Below, piece by piece: positions 6,273 through 12,946 of a stretch of DNA of 24,214 nt; the first letter of the stretch is position 1, and each line of letters begins with the position of its first letter. The stretch lies in IMG/VR virus record IMGVR_UViG_3300009176_000074, positions 1 through 24,214 of that record; one strand, 5' to 3'. Source of the DNA: a virus. The position numbers and the translations under genes were made by a program. The notes under the pieces are model-generated. The model saw nothing but the letters and a program-made list of their open reading frames with translations. It made no database searches and was not told the origin of the DNA.

Positions 6273-7286
6273 CTATTGGGCAGCTTCCTCGACGGCCGCG
6301 GCATCTTCAAACCGCGGAAACGTTTCGTCGACGCGCACCTGCACGGCCTTCATGGCCTGGTGGATATGCCAGGCACCGAACGCCTTGATGATGTGCGCCA
6401 GGATCATCGACACCGAGGTGAGCTTGCGCTTGCCCCCGGCCGGGATCGCCCCGTTGTCGGAATCCTGGTAGGTCTTGAGCTTCTTGCGCAACGCAACAAG
6501 CGGATTGCCTGCCGTGTTGGGCCCGTCAGCCTCGGCCGCTATCAGGCCGCGCATGAATTCGTCCAAGGTGTCCTCACCGAACAAGGTCAGGATCTTGAAG
6601 GCGACGAATCCGGCAACATGCTCGCGCAGCATGATCTCGATGGCGCCGGGATACTCCGAGGCCACCAAGCCAACGGCCTCTTGCAGCCCGTCGTGTGCCA
6701 CCAGGTAGCGCAAGACCTCGATGGGCGAGGCCTTGTTCATGTGGCCTTTGCTCGCAGGCGTCATCACGCCTGCGTCATAGTGCCGGGCCAGCCGGATCAC
6801 CGCGGTGATTTCCCGCGCTAATCCATTGTGCCCGGCAGTCTCGAGCGCATCCGCCGCCGACCTGATTTTCGAGTTGTCGATATAGGCAAACCCGTTGTTG
6901 ATCTCAGGTGCGGTTGCCACGACATAGGTGCGGAACGTAACGCCCGACAGCAATCCTGCCCAAGCGCGATGTTGCCCATCACGGTCCTGCAGGATGATGG
7001 TCTGGCCGGTCGGCTGCCAATCCCCATCGATCATCATCTGTGCATAGTAGGCCACAGCGTTGAACGATGGAGTCCGGTTCGCCTTGTGCATGACCGTGCG
7101 CCGGAGAAACGCTAACGAATGCTCCGGCGTCCAATCGTGCCAGCCGTCGCCCAGAGTAATCGACTCCGGTGGCGGCTGTTCGTTCGACCAGGCGGTGAAA
7201 TCCGCAACAAGCTGCTTGAACTCTTTCGCCGTTGCGGTGGCGAGGTTGAATCCCGCAATGGGATTCGGGGTAGTAGTCGTCTGCAT
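6273..7286 (-). CDS. ParB-like DGQHR-motif phage protein
   Basis: A 337-residue protein. The segment NAVAYYAQMMIDGDWQPTGQ, followed by TIILQDRDGQHRAWAGLLSG (97-116) and TYVVATAP, is the ParB/sulfiredoxin-like core with a canonical DGQHR (103-107). The FAYIDNSKIRSAADAL stretch and a helical C-terminus follow. Similar proteins are frequent in rhizobial and other phages; their function is not established, though regulation or DNA binding and cutting is assumed. GAGGAGGG precedes ATG 7286, and a small hairpin (7301-7314) lies just upstream. It is divergent from the Cro-like gene at 7395, whose product may control it. Confidence 0.72.
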   Translation of the reverse strand: MQTTTTPNPIAGFNLATATAKEFKQLVADFTAWSNEQPPPESITLGDGWHDWTPEHSLAFLRRTVMHKANRTPSFNAVAYYAQMMIDGDWQPTGQTIILQDRDGQHRAWAGLLSGVTFRTYVVATAPEINNGFAYIDNSKIRSAADALETAGHNGLAREITAVIRLARHYDAGVMTPASKGHMNKASPIEVLRYLVAHDGLQEAVGLVASEYPGAIEIMLREHVAGFVAFKILTLFGEDTLDEFMRGLIAAEADGPNTAGNPLVALRKKLKTYQDSDNGAIPAGGKRKLTSVSMILAHIIKAFGAWHIHQAMKAVQVRVDETFPRFEDAAAVEEAAQ

Positions 7287-7340
7287 GACGACTCCCTCCT
7301 CTGCTAACGAGCAGGGTGCTGGCCCTCATGCGCGAGGCGC

Positions 7341-7368
7341 TTGCGCTGCTCGACGGTCAGCCTAGACT
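7341..7368 (+). promoter_or_regulatory. Promoter for the Cro-like repressor
   Basis: TTGCGC (7341-7346), 16-nt spacer, TAGACT (7363-7368), giving a start near 7375 and a 20-nt leader before ATG 7395. The whole 7287-7394 gap separates two divergent genes and should hold operators, but no clean palindromic operator is seen apart from hairpin CTGCT/AGCAG at 7301-7314. Confidence 0.45.
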
Positions 7369-7394
7369 ACCGAATATCAACTTGGCAAGGGACC

Positions 7395-7601
7395 ATGACC
7401 GGCACCGCTAAAGATTTTCAAGACCGCCCATTGCAATTGGCGCTCGAAAAGGCTGGCGGTGTCCGGGCGCTCGCTCGCGCGCTCGGCATCAGCCACACCG
7501 CCATCCTGCAATGGCGGCGGGTGCCCTATGAACGGTTGCTCGAGGTCGAGAAAATTACCGGCATTCGCCGCGAGACATTGCGGCCGGAACTCTACCGCTA
7601 A
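7395..7601 (+). CDS. Cro/YdaS-like helix-turn-helix repressor
   Basis: A 68-residue protein. PLQLALEKAGGVRALARALGISHTAILQWRRVP is a classic Cro/YdaS-type HTH (AL.K.GG...LA..LGIS...I.QW..VP), followed by RLLEVEKITGIRRETLRPELY, the typical tail of this family. It binds operator DNA and in phages controls the lytic/lysogenic decision. It lies divergent to the ParB-like gene and is the only rightward gene in the left arm. Start 7395 follows AAGGGA closely; a longer frame upstream lacks a ribosome site. It abuts the convergent gene at 7602 with no gap. Confidence 0.88.
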   Translation: MTGTAKDFQDRPLQLALEKAGGVRALARALGISHTAILQWRRVPYERLLEVEKITGIRRETLRPELYR

Positions 7602-7835
7602 TCAGCCGCAGGTGAGCCGGGCTGGATCCTCGACGCGATAGAACCGAACCGAGTCCACCCGCAGCCACACCGAACCGTCCTTGCGCTGCAGCAGCGGCAG
7701 GCCGCCGCAGGTGCCGCGCACAATCGCACCCTCCCACTCGCCCGAGGATGACGGCACCACGATCACAATGAACACCGCCGCGAGCAGTATCGAGGCGCTC
7801 ACAATCCACACCGCCAGCGGCCACCATTGGATCAT
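7602..7835 (-). CDS. Small single-pass membrane protein
   Basis: A 77-residue protein. Residues 3-27 (WWPLAVWIVSASILLAAVFIVIVV) form one transmembrane helix. The remainder contains C43 and C76 and the strand-like GSVWLRVDSVRFYRVED. The ATG overlaps the zinc-ribbon gene stop by 4 nt (7832-7835). Last gene of the small-protein cassette 9041-7602. Function unknown. Confidence 0.65.
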   Translation of the reverse strand: MIQWWPLAVWIVSASILLAAVFIVIVVPSSSGEWEGAIVRGTCGGLPLLQRKDGSVWLRVDSVRFYRVEDPARLTCG

Positions 7836-8017
7836 GGCGTGCCCTCCTGCGCGCCCGGCCGTTTCTTGGAATAGGCCAGCGCGATGCGAGCAGGTAGCAC
7901 CACCTCCTCATCGCACCGCTGGCAGCAGCGGCCATCGGTGATGGGCCATGCGTCATTCGACCAGCCGAGCGCGGTGATGCCGCAGATCGAGCACACGAAT
8001 GGCGGACGCGGTTTCAT
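7832..8017 (-). CDS. Zinc-ribbon small phage protein
   Basis: A 61-residue protein with C9-x2-C12 and C32-x2-C35 (C31 also present) around GWSNDAWPITDGR, a layout seen in many small rhizobial phage proteins assumed to bind zinc. VLPARIALA follows the second pair. Start 8017 was chosen because it forms an ATGA junction with the gene at 8014-8178; the frame is open further upstream but without a ribosome site. Confidence 0.72.
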   Translation of the reverse strand: MKPRPPFVCSICGITALGWSNDAWPITDGRCCQRCDEEVVLPARIALAYSKKRPGAQEGTP

Positions 8018-8178
8018 GGCTCGGCTCGCTGCGCCGCATAGATTTCCCGCAGGAGTCGATGCAGCCTTGGCCATTGGCTTTCGGAGAGAGCTGCAATTTG
8101 GTTGTCGGGCAGGGCCATAATCATGCGGCCCTTCGAGTCGGGCTGAATGCAGATTTCAATCTTGAGTCCTTTGGTCAT
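8014..8178 (-). CDS. 54-residue phage protein of unknown function
   Basis: It starts MTKGLKIEICIQ and reads as a beta strand, a turn (PDSKGRMIMALPDN) and an amphipathic helix (SQWPRLHRLLREIYAAQRAE). GAGGAGAG lies 4 nt before ATG 8178. It overlaps the zinc-ribbon gene by 4 nt. No domain recognised. Confidence 0.65.
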   Translation of the reverse strand: MTKGLKIEICIQPDSKGRMIMALPDNQIAALSESQWPRLHRLLREIYAAQRAEP

Positions 8179-8195
8179 GCTCTCTCCTCCTCTGG

Positions 8196-8282
8196 TCATG
8201 GTGCCACCCCACGCATGATGGCCAGCCAGGCCACCGCGGTAGCGAGCACCAGCGCGATCATCACCACCTCGCGGGCGCTCAT
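8196..8282 (-). CDS. 28-residue membrane micro-protein
   Basis: The product starts MSAREVVMIALVLATAVAW and is one hydrophobic helix of about 20 residues followed by a basic end (MRGVAP). The ATG overlaps the stop of the upstream gene in an ATGA junction (8279-8282), the same coupling as its neighbours, and the gene fills a gap otherwise lacking coding. Too short for homology; judged from coupling and the membrane segment. Confidence 0.55.
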   Translation of the reverse strand: MSAREVVMIALVLATAVAWLAIMRGVAP

Positions 8283-8686
8283 CGCTTTCTCTCAATCGTG
8301 CTGCCGGAATACCGGCCTTGCCCGTCATAGTAATTGGTCGTTGGCCCCACCCGCACCGAGCTGCCGGAGAACCGCCCGGCCCCATCGTAATAGCTGGCAC
8401 CGTTCGGGCGGCTCACCGAGCTGCCCGCAAAGCTGCCGTTGGCGTTATAGAATTGCTTGCCCTCGGCCCTGGCGCAGCTCACCACCGCCCACAGCACCAC
8501 GCCCCACACCAGCGCCCGCTTGAAGCACCACCAGCCCCACAGCGCGGCGGCCTGGCGGGTGTCCTGGTTAATCTGCGCCAGGCGGGCACGGGCAATCTCC
8601 ACCTCGAGCCCGGCCAGCTCCTCGAGCAGCGCGTCGGCCGTGGGCGGCATCGGGCGCCGCCGACCGGGGAATTGCACCACGCTCAT
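8279..8686 (-). CDS. Membrane protein with three C-terminal 20-residue repeats
   Basis: A 135-residue protein. A Pro/Arg N-terminus and acidic helix (ADALLEELAGLEVEIARARLA) lead into a transmembrane or signal-anchor segment (about 56-72, ending VVSCARA). After it come three tandem units with period 20 and the core (F/Y)Y(N/D)xxGx(F/Y)(A/S)GS(S/T), starting near residues 79, 99 and 119. Such repeats are seen in small exported proteins of rhizobia, role unknown. ATGA overlaps on both sides tie it into the cassette. Confidence 0.68.
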   Translation of the reverse strand: MSVVQFPGRRRPMPPTADALLEELAGLEVEIARARLAQINQDTRQAAALWGWWCFKRALVWGVVLWAVVSCARAEGKQFYNANGSFAGSSVSRPNGASYYDGAGRFSGSSVRVGPTTNYYDGQGRYSGSTIERKR

Positions 8687-8883
8687 CGCCCGCCCTCCTG
8701 CTCGAGGGCGCGCATGGCCTCGGCCACGGTCGGGTGCCGACTGATGATCACGTAACCCGCCACGTATTCCTCGGTGATGACATAGGGCTGGCCGTCCCAG
8801 GCGTCCTTATCATAGGACACGCCGCGATGCAGGCACGGCCCGAGCTGGCCGATGTGGCCAACGGGGATTTGCTTGCGGCCCAT
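8683..8883 (-). CDS. 66-residue phage protein of unknown function
   Basis: It contains the segments CLHRGVSYDKDAWDG and YVITEEYVAGYVIISRHPTVAEAMRALEQEGG, consistent with a small alpha/beta fold. Start 8883 is preferred over 8895 because GGAGG lies 5 nt upstream and the ATG overlaps the TAA of the upstream gene (TAATG). No family recognised. Confidence 0.65.
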   Translation of the reverse strand: MGRKQIPVGHIGQLGPCLHRGVSYDKDAWDGQPYVITEEYVAGYVIISRHPTVAEAMRALEQEGGR

Positions 8884-9041
8884 TAGATCCTCCAATCGGC
8901 GTGGCCGAAACAGGCCGCCGGTGCTGGTGTTGGCAGATAAACGATGGTGGCCGTTGCTTGCGCCGCCCGGCCGAGCTGCCAGCCGGTGAACGGAAGTAAA
9001 GACACGGCTGCGAGCAGCAGCCCCGCGATTAGGATTTTCAT
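8883..9041 (-). CDS. 52-residue secreted or membrane-anchored protein, first gene of its operon
   Basis: The product starts MKILIAGLLLAAVSLLPFTG, an N-terminal hydrophobic segment with one Lys, followed by a short Ala/Pro-rich tail with a single Cys (AACFGHADWRI). It could be a small exported protein or a signal-anchored peptide. AAGGAC lies 7 nt upstream within stem-loop leader D, and a divergent promoter lies 45 nt further. The stop overlaps the next start. Confidence 0.62.
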   Translation of the reverse strand: MKILIAGLLLAAVSLLPFTGWQLGRAAQATATIVYLPTPAPAACFGHADWRI

Positions 9042-9048
9042 TGCCTGA

Positions 9049-9076
9049 GTCCTTGGTTGCGGCGCGTCATACGCCG
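9049..9076 (-). promoter_or_regulatory. Leader stem-loop D (TATGACG loop)
   Basis: Minus strand: CGGCG, loop TATGACG, CGCCG (9076-9060), then CAACC, then AAGGAC (9054-9049), 7 nt before ATG 9041. The stem bases differ from copies A-C but pair fully. The leftward promoter at 9114-9086 would start RNA near 9079, about 3 nt before the stem. Confidence 0.72.
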
Positions 9077-9085
9077 GGGTTCACA

Positions 9086-9126
9086 CATATATACGGTTGC
9101 CAGCGGGCGGGCAAGCGGCGTATATA
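9086..9126. promoter_or_regulatory. Symmetric divergent promoter pair
   Basis: Leftward: TTGCCC (9114-9109), 17 nt, TATATG (9091-9086). Rightward: TTGCCA (9097-9102), 18 nt, TATATA (9121-9126). The -35 boxes face each other as TTGCC (9097-9101) and GGCAA (9110-9114), with TATATA-like boxes at both ends, so the region is an imperfect palindrome centred near 9105. The two promoters should compete or be controlled together. Confidence 0.68.
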
Positions 9127-9135
9127 CGAGTCCGA

Positions 9136-9323
9136 TGACGCCCAAGGACAAGCGGCGGCCGCGCCGAGGTGGGCCGCGTAAACTCTACACCACCCGCATC
9201 TTGCTTTCGCTCGCGCCGGGCGTGCTCGAGCGCATCGACCGCGTGTTGCACCAGGATGAGAGCCGCCTGGCCTTCATCCGCGCTGGCATCGAGCGTGAGT
9301 TGGCGCAACGGGGATATAAATGA
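9136..9323 (+). CDS. Small ribbon-helix-helix-like protein, first gene of the recombination operon
   Basis: A 62-residue protein. A basic N-terminus (KDKRRPRRGGPRK) precedes YTTRILLSLAPGVLERIDRV and ESRLAFIRAGIERELAQRG, which fits strand-helix-helix as in MetJ/Arc repressors. It probably binds DNA and may autoregulate the divergent promoter. The predicted rightward RNA start (about 9132-9134) is only 2-4 nt before ATG 9136 and no ribosome site is visible, so it may be translated from a leaderless mRNA. The stop overlaps the exonuclease start. Confidence 0.7.
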
Positions 9324-10270
9324 TGACCGTTGAATGCCACCCCATCGCACCAGGCGAGGCCGGTCGTCAGGAGTGGCTCACCTGGCGCAGCCGCGACATC
9401 ACCGCCAGCCGGGCCGGTGCCCTGTTCGGGTGCGACATGCCCGACAAGAATCTAACCGTGCTGCGGCTATGGGCCGAGCACCGCGGCGCCGAGTTTCACG
9501 TGAAACCGGAAAATAAATTCATGCGGCGCGGCCGCAAGCTCGAGCGCCTGGTGGGCGAGGAGGTCGAGGAGCTGCAGCCAGCATGGAAGATTCACCCGGT
9601 CGGTTGCTATTACCGCGATGCAGATTTGCGCCTCGGCGCCACGCCTGACTTTTGGGTGCTCGGGGATCCGCGCGGCCGCGGTGTGCTGCAGGCAAAAACG
9701 GCGGGCGGCAATGTCATCGCCTCGAAATGGGATGGCGGCCGGGTGCCACCCGATTGGATCCTCTGGCAGGTGCGCACCGAGATGCTGCTCACCGATGCGG
9801 CCTTTGGCGCCATCGCCGTGCTGGATCCCTTTACATGGGATTGTCACCTTATCGAGGTCGAGCGCGACCAGCTCGCCGAGGTGGCGCTGGTCGCTGCGGT
9901 AGCTGAATTCTGGAAGCACGTTGCCGAGGGCACCGAGCCGCCGGTGGATTTCGCCCGCGATGCCGAGGCGGTGAAGGCGCTCACCGCGCGAGCTGTGCCC
10001 GGCGAGGTGCGCGACCTGACCGGCAACAATGAATTGCCCGAGCTGCTCGAGCAGCGCGCCCGGCTGATGGCCTCCATTAAGGTTATGGAATCGCGGTGCG
10101 AGGCCATCGAAACCGAGTTGAAGTATTTGCTCGGCCCGGCCGAGCTGGCCACCGGCCTGCCGGGCTGGCGCATCACCTACAAGACCGAGCACCGGAAGGA
10201 ATACACGGTTAAGGCCAGGAGCGGCCGCGTGTTGCGCGTCTATAACAAGCGAGAGGAGGGCGAGAAATGA
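9320..10270 (+). CDS. YqaJ-type viral recombinase/exonuclease
   Basis: A 316-residue protein of the PD-(D/E)XK nuclease superfamily: RQEWLTWRSRDITASRAGAL (start of the YqaJ domain), GRKLERLVGEEVEE (E75, E79/E80), LGATPDFWVLG with D110, and GVLQAKTAGG (Q124, K126), followed by WQVRTEMLLTD. The E/Q-x-K position is Q here. A helical C-terminus (about 240-280) ends in a basic strand. It degrades one strand of linear duplex DNA to feed the single-strand annealase encoded at 10467. ATG 9320 overlaps the upstream stop by 4 nt. Confidence 0.88.
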   Translation: MMTVECHPIAPGEAGRQEWLTWRSRDITASRAGALFGCDMPDKNLTVLRLWAEHRGAEFHVKPENKFMRRGRKLERLVGEEVEELQPAWKIHPVGCYYRDADLRLGATPDFWVLGDPRGRGVLQAKTAGGNVIASKWDGGRVPPDWILWQVRTEMLLTDAAFGAIAVLDPFTWDCHLIEVERDQLAEVALVAAVAEFWKHVAEGTEPPVDFARDAEAVKALTARAVPGEVRDLTGNNELPELLEQRARLMASIKVMESRCEAIETELKYLLGPAELATGLPGWRITYKTEHRKEYTVKARSGRVLRVYNKREEGEK

Positions 10271-10470
10271 AGCAGCTTATTGAACACCAGCCCGATTGCA
10301 CCCCGCTACATCCCTGCGCGGCCTGCGAGCTGGTGGCCTGGCTGCGCGAGAAACTCGAGCCGGAGGATTTTAGCCACCTGGTCGAGCGCCTTAATGAACT
10401 CGAGCCGCCAGCATCAAAACGGCCACGCAAACGCAACCGCAGTTCCGCACCCAAGGAGGCCACGGCATGA
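10267..10470 (+). CDS. Small protein between exonuclease and RecT
   Basis: A 67-residue protein with C11, C17 and C20 near the N-terminus (PDCTPLHPCAACELVAWL), an acidic helix (EPEDFSHLVERLNELE) and a basic C-terminal tail (KRPRKRNR). Coupled by ATGA overlaps to both neighbours (10267-10270, 10467-10470), so probably produced with the recombination proteins. Family not recognised. Confidence 0.68.
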   Translation: MKQLIEHQPDCTPLHPCAACELVAWLREKLEPEDFSHLVERLNELEPPASKRPRKRNRSSAPKEATA

Positions 10471-11444
10471 CCGACATCACCACCATCGCCGCGGGCAAGC
10501 CTCCCATGGTCATGCTGCGCGAGCGTTTCGAGGCGCGCAAAACCGAATTAAAAAACATGCTGCCCTCGGATATCTCGCCCGATGTTTTCATCCGAGCGTT
10601 CACCACCGGCGCCACGCTCAACCCCAAGATCCAGGCCTGCACCTGGCAATCAATATGGGATGCCTGCATTAAGGCGGCGCGCGCCGGGCTGCTGCCGGAT
10701 GGAGTCGAGGGCGCCATTGTGCCGTTCAAGGCAGAGGCGCAATGGATCCCGATGGTGCAAGGCGTGCTGCGCAGCGCGCGGCGCTCCGGCCAATTGGCCT
10801 GGATTGATGCCAACGTCGTGCGCCAGGGCGAGGCGTTTGAGTATGCCATCACGCAAGACGGCCCGCGCTTCCGGCATGAACCGGGCGAGGATTTTAATGC
10901 GCCCATCCTGCGCGCCTATGCGGTGGCGCGAACCAAGGACGGCGCCTTCTATTCCGCGGTGATGTCAAAGGCCGAGATCGACAAGCACCGTTCCTATAGC
11001 CGAGCCGCCCGCGAGGATTCGCCGTGGAATTCCTGGTATGAGGCGATGGCAATTAAAACCGCCATCAAAGGCCTCGGCAAATTCCTGCCATCGGTGCGCG
11101 ATGCCGTGGCCGATGACGACTCATTGGCCGAGGTGTCGGATCCGCCGCGGCTACCAGCTCCGTTGCCCGCAGAAATCTTGCCTGAGTCTGCGGGTGCGTC
11201 ACCGGAGGGCGGCGCGCCGGGCGCGGTTGTACACCCCACCGCACCGGCCGCCGTCAGTACGGAGCAGGCCGAGCCCGAGCGCGAGATCCTGGTGGCGTAC
11301 AACAATGGCGCCGATGCCAGGGCGAGCGGCGAGGCGCGCAAGAATGTTCCCAAACACTATCGCGAGGCCGACCGGGTGCGCGAGCAAATCGCCTGGCTGG
11401 CCGGGTTCGATTCCAAACCGATTCCGACATTCGAGGAGGAGTAG
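10467..11444 (+). CDS. recT: RecT family single-strand annealing protein
   Basis: A 325-residue protein. Residues about 15-225 match the RecT core: PDVFIRAFTTGATLNPKIQ, CIKAARAGLLPDG, AQWIPMVQGVLRSARRSG, and SRAAREDSPWNSWYEAMAIKTAIKGLGKFLP. It anneals complementary single strands generated by the neighbouring exonuclease. A Pro/Ala-rich linker (about 227-272) leads to a C-terminal extension (AYNNGADARASGEARKNVPKHYREADRVREQIAWLAGFD) that may be a protein-binding tail; this extension is longer than in RecT of Rac. Coupled to the 67-residue gene by ATGA. Confidence 0.92.
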   Translation: MTDITTIAAGKPPMVMLRERFEARKTELKNMLPSDISPDVFIRAFTTGATLNPKIQACTWQSIWDACIKAARAGLLPDGVEGAIVPFKAEAQWIPMVQGVLRSARRSGQLAWIDANVVRQGEAFEYAITQDGPRFRHEPGEDFNAPILRAYAVARTKDGAFYSAVMSKAEIDKHRSYSRAAREDSPWNSWYEAMAIKTAIKGLGKFLPSVRDAVADDDSLAEVSDPPRLPAPLPAEILPESAGASPEGGAPGAVVHPTAPAAVSTEQAEPEREILVAYNNGADARASGEARKNVPKHYREADRVREQIAWLAGFDSKPIPTFEEE

Positions 11445-11447
11445 CCG

Positions 11448-11957
11448 ATGGCCGACAAGCCCGCACCCATGCCTAAGGTCACCCCGATGCCGCCACCGGC
11501 GGCCAGGCCCAACCGCGTCCAGCATGACGCCTACGCCGAGGAGGCCTTGCGCGCAGCTCAACGCCACATCGACCAGATCCAGGAGATCGACCGGCTCGGC
11601 CAGGAGCTTGAGGAGTGGCGCCGCCGGGCCCAGCTCGCCGAGGCCGAGGCCCGCCGCCTCGACCAGCGCAATGAGGATCTGCAGGGCATGCTCGAGCGCG
11701 AGCGCGAGCGGCTCACCGATGAGCGAGACGCCTACCGCAACCGGGTCAATGCCCTGGTGGCGGGTTTCCACACCGCGGGCGGCATCATCCTGCGGCTGCT
11801 CGAAACCGCGCAGGGCGAGGTGCGGCCAACGGTGAACCTCACCACCCTGGCGGATGAGGTCGACCGCGTGCAGAAGGCACAGCTCGAGCTGCCCGATGGC
11901 TCGCCCGATGAGCCGATGCCGCGGGCGGTTACCGCGGGCCCGCGCTCCGATGGGTAG
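11448..11957 (+). CDS. Coiled-coil phage protein
   Basis: A 169-residue protein. A Pro-rich N-terminus (1-23) is followed by a long charged helix (about 27-100, rich in E, R, Q and L), a short hydrophobic stretch (VAGFHTAGGIILRLLETAQG) and an acidic tail. GAGGAGGAG overlaps the end of recT just upstream. It may be a structural partner of recombination proteins, but no domain is recognised. Confidence 0.7.
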   Translation: MADKPAPMPKVTPMPPPAARPNRVQHDAYAEEALRAAQRHIDQIQEIDRLGQELEEWRRRAQLAEAEARRLDQRNEDLQGMLERERERLTDERDAYRNRVNALVAGFHTAGGIILRLLETAQGEVRPTVNLTTLADEVDRVQKAQLELPDGSPDEPMPRAVTAGPRSDG

Positions 11958-12291
11958 CGGGCGTGTCTATACCGGCCACCGCAAACCGGATGGCTCGACG
12001 GTGGTGCACGTCATCGGGCGCGATGGCGACTCGCGCCGCCTGCGCCTGCATCCGTCCAAATGCAACCACAGCCCCACCGGCTTTGAGTGGGGATATGGCG
12101 GCAGCGGGCCCGCACAGCTCGCCTTCGAGATTCTGTTTAATGTTTTCGAGGATTCGGATCTCGCCTGGCGATTGCACCAGGCATTTAAGCGCGAGCGCAT
12201 TGCGGCATTGCCACGCCATAGCTCCTGGCACATCGGCGAGGGCGAGGTGATCGTGTGGGCCGCCAAATTCGCCGGAAGCGAATGGCCTTAG
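11950..12291 (+). CDS. DUF6166-like phage protein
   Basis: A 113-residue protein with the pattern RVYTGHRKPDGSTVVHVIG, then SPTGFEWGYGGSGPAQLAFEIL and WRLHQAFKRERIAALP, ending HIGEGEVIVWAAK. This order (tyrosine-containing start, F.WGY.GSGPAQLA) is that of the DUF6166 family of phage and plasmid proteins, function unknown. ATG 11950 overlaps the previous gene by 8 nt. Confidence 0.75.
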   Translation: MGSGRVYTGHRKPDGSTVVHVIGRDGDSRRLRLHPSKCNHSPTGFEWGYGGSGPAQLAFEILFNVFEDSDLAWRLHQAFKRERIAALPRHSSWHIGEGEVIVWAAKFAGSEWP

Positions 12292-12312
12292 GCTGTTTAA
12301 AACGAGGATAAA

Positions 12313-12510
12313 TTGACCGACCAACCGTTAACCGATGCCGAGGCGTTGCTGCTGCACCGCATGCTGGCCAACTATCACGCCGTCATCGCAGCCACCACCC
12401 GAGTCGCCACCCGGTTTGATTACCATGACGATCTCGCCTGGCGGCTCGGGCATGAGGCCGACCGATTGCAGGATGAATTAGTCGACCGAGGAAGAAATGC
12501 ACACCCTTGA
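12313..12510 (+). CDS. Small helical protein, TTG start
   Basis: A 65-residue protein, acidic and all-helical (TDAEALLLHRMLANYHAVIAA, LAWRLGHEADRLQDELVDRG). TTG 12313 is taken as start because GAGGA sits 4 nt upstream; ATG 12361 lacks a site. The end overlaps the next gene by 14 nt. No function assigned. Confidence 0.6.
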   Translation: MTDQPLTDAEALLLHRMLANYHAVIAATTRVATRFDYHDDLAWRLGHEADRLQDELVDRGRNAHP

Positions 12511-12946
12511 AAACGCTTTGCTTATGCTCGCCGATGAATGCAAGCACCAGTATCACAGCCCCGAATGGCTCGCCGATACGCTGCGCGCCTTTGCCGGTGC
12601 CGCCGCGGAATATGAGCCGCCGGTAGGCATGCAGGATCCGCTCGAGCAATTTAACCGGCAGCTCACCGAGGCCTGCGAGCGCAGGCGCGTGGTGGTCGAG
12701 GTGCTCGAATTCGCCCGCCGCAAACGGCGCCTCACCTGGCCGGAATTCCGCACCTGGTATGTGGGCGTGAACACCGAGCCGGATGAGCCTAACCAGGAGG
12801 CGCCCGACACCCGCCGCCTAAAGGCGGCGCTGGCGGGCCTGGTGCGCTCGGGCACCCTGCGCCGCTATGGTCGCTGCGGTTATGAATACGTGCCGGAGCG
12901 GCAGCGTAGCGGGCCGCGCCCGGTTGACGCCGAGGCGCGGCCCTAA
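12497..12946 (+). CDS. Hypothetical protein whose end encodes stem-loop E
   Basis: A 149-residue protein. An N-terminal helical part (ENALLMLADECKHQYHSPEWLADTLRAFAGAAAEYEPP) is followed by a second part, FNRQLTEACERRRVVVEVLEFARRKRRLTWPEFRTWYVG ... LKAALAGLVRSGTLRRYGRCGYEYV, which resembles a winged-helix domain (helices, then GTLRRYGRCGYEYV as wing). GAGGA precedes ATG 12497. The last codons form the large hairpin at 12911-12943. Confidence 0.65.
   Translation: MHTLENALLMLADECKHQYHSPEWLADTLRAFAGAAAEYEPPVGMQDPLEQFNRQLTEACERRRVVVEVLEFARRKRRLTWPEFRTWYVGVNTEPDEPNQEAPDTRRLKAALAGLVRSGTLRRYGRCGYEYVPERQRSGPRPVDAEARP

Noticed and set aside
5198-7286. Plasmid-type ParAB partition system for a phage-plasmid
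   Set aside because: No ParA-type ATPase (Walker A motif) or clear parS cluster is visible, and an integrase is present.
9467-10192. Minus strand frame of 241 codons opposite the YqaJ-type exonuclease
   Set aside because: Antisense to a well supported nuclease gene; no recognisable domain and no coupling to neighbours.
12911-12943. Stem-loop E as an intrinsic terminator
   Set aside because: No T-run follows the stem, and the zinc-ribbon gene downstream is in the same direction without its own clear promoter.
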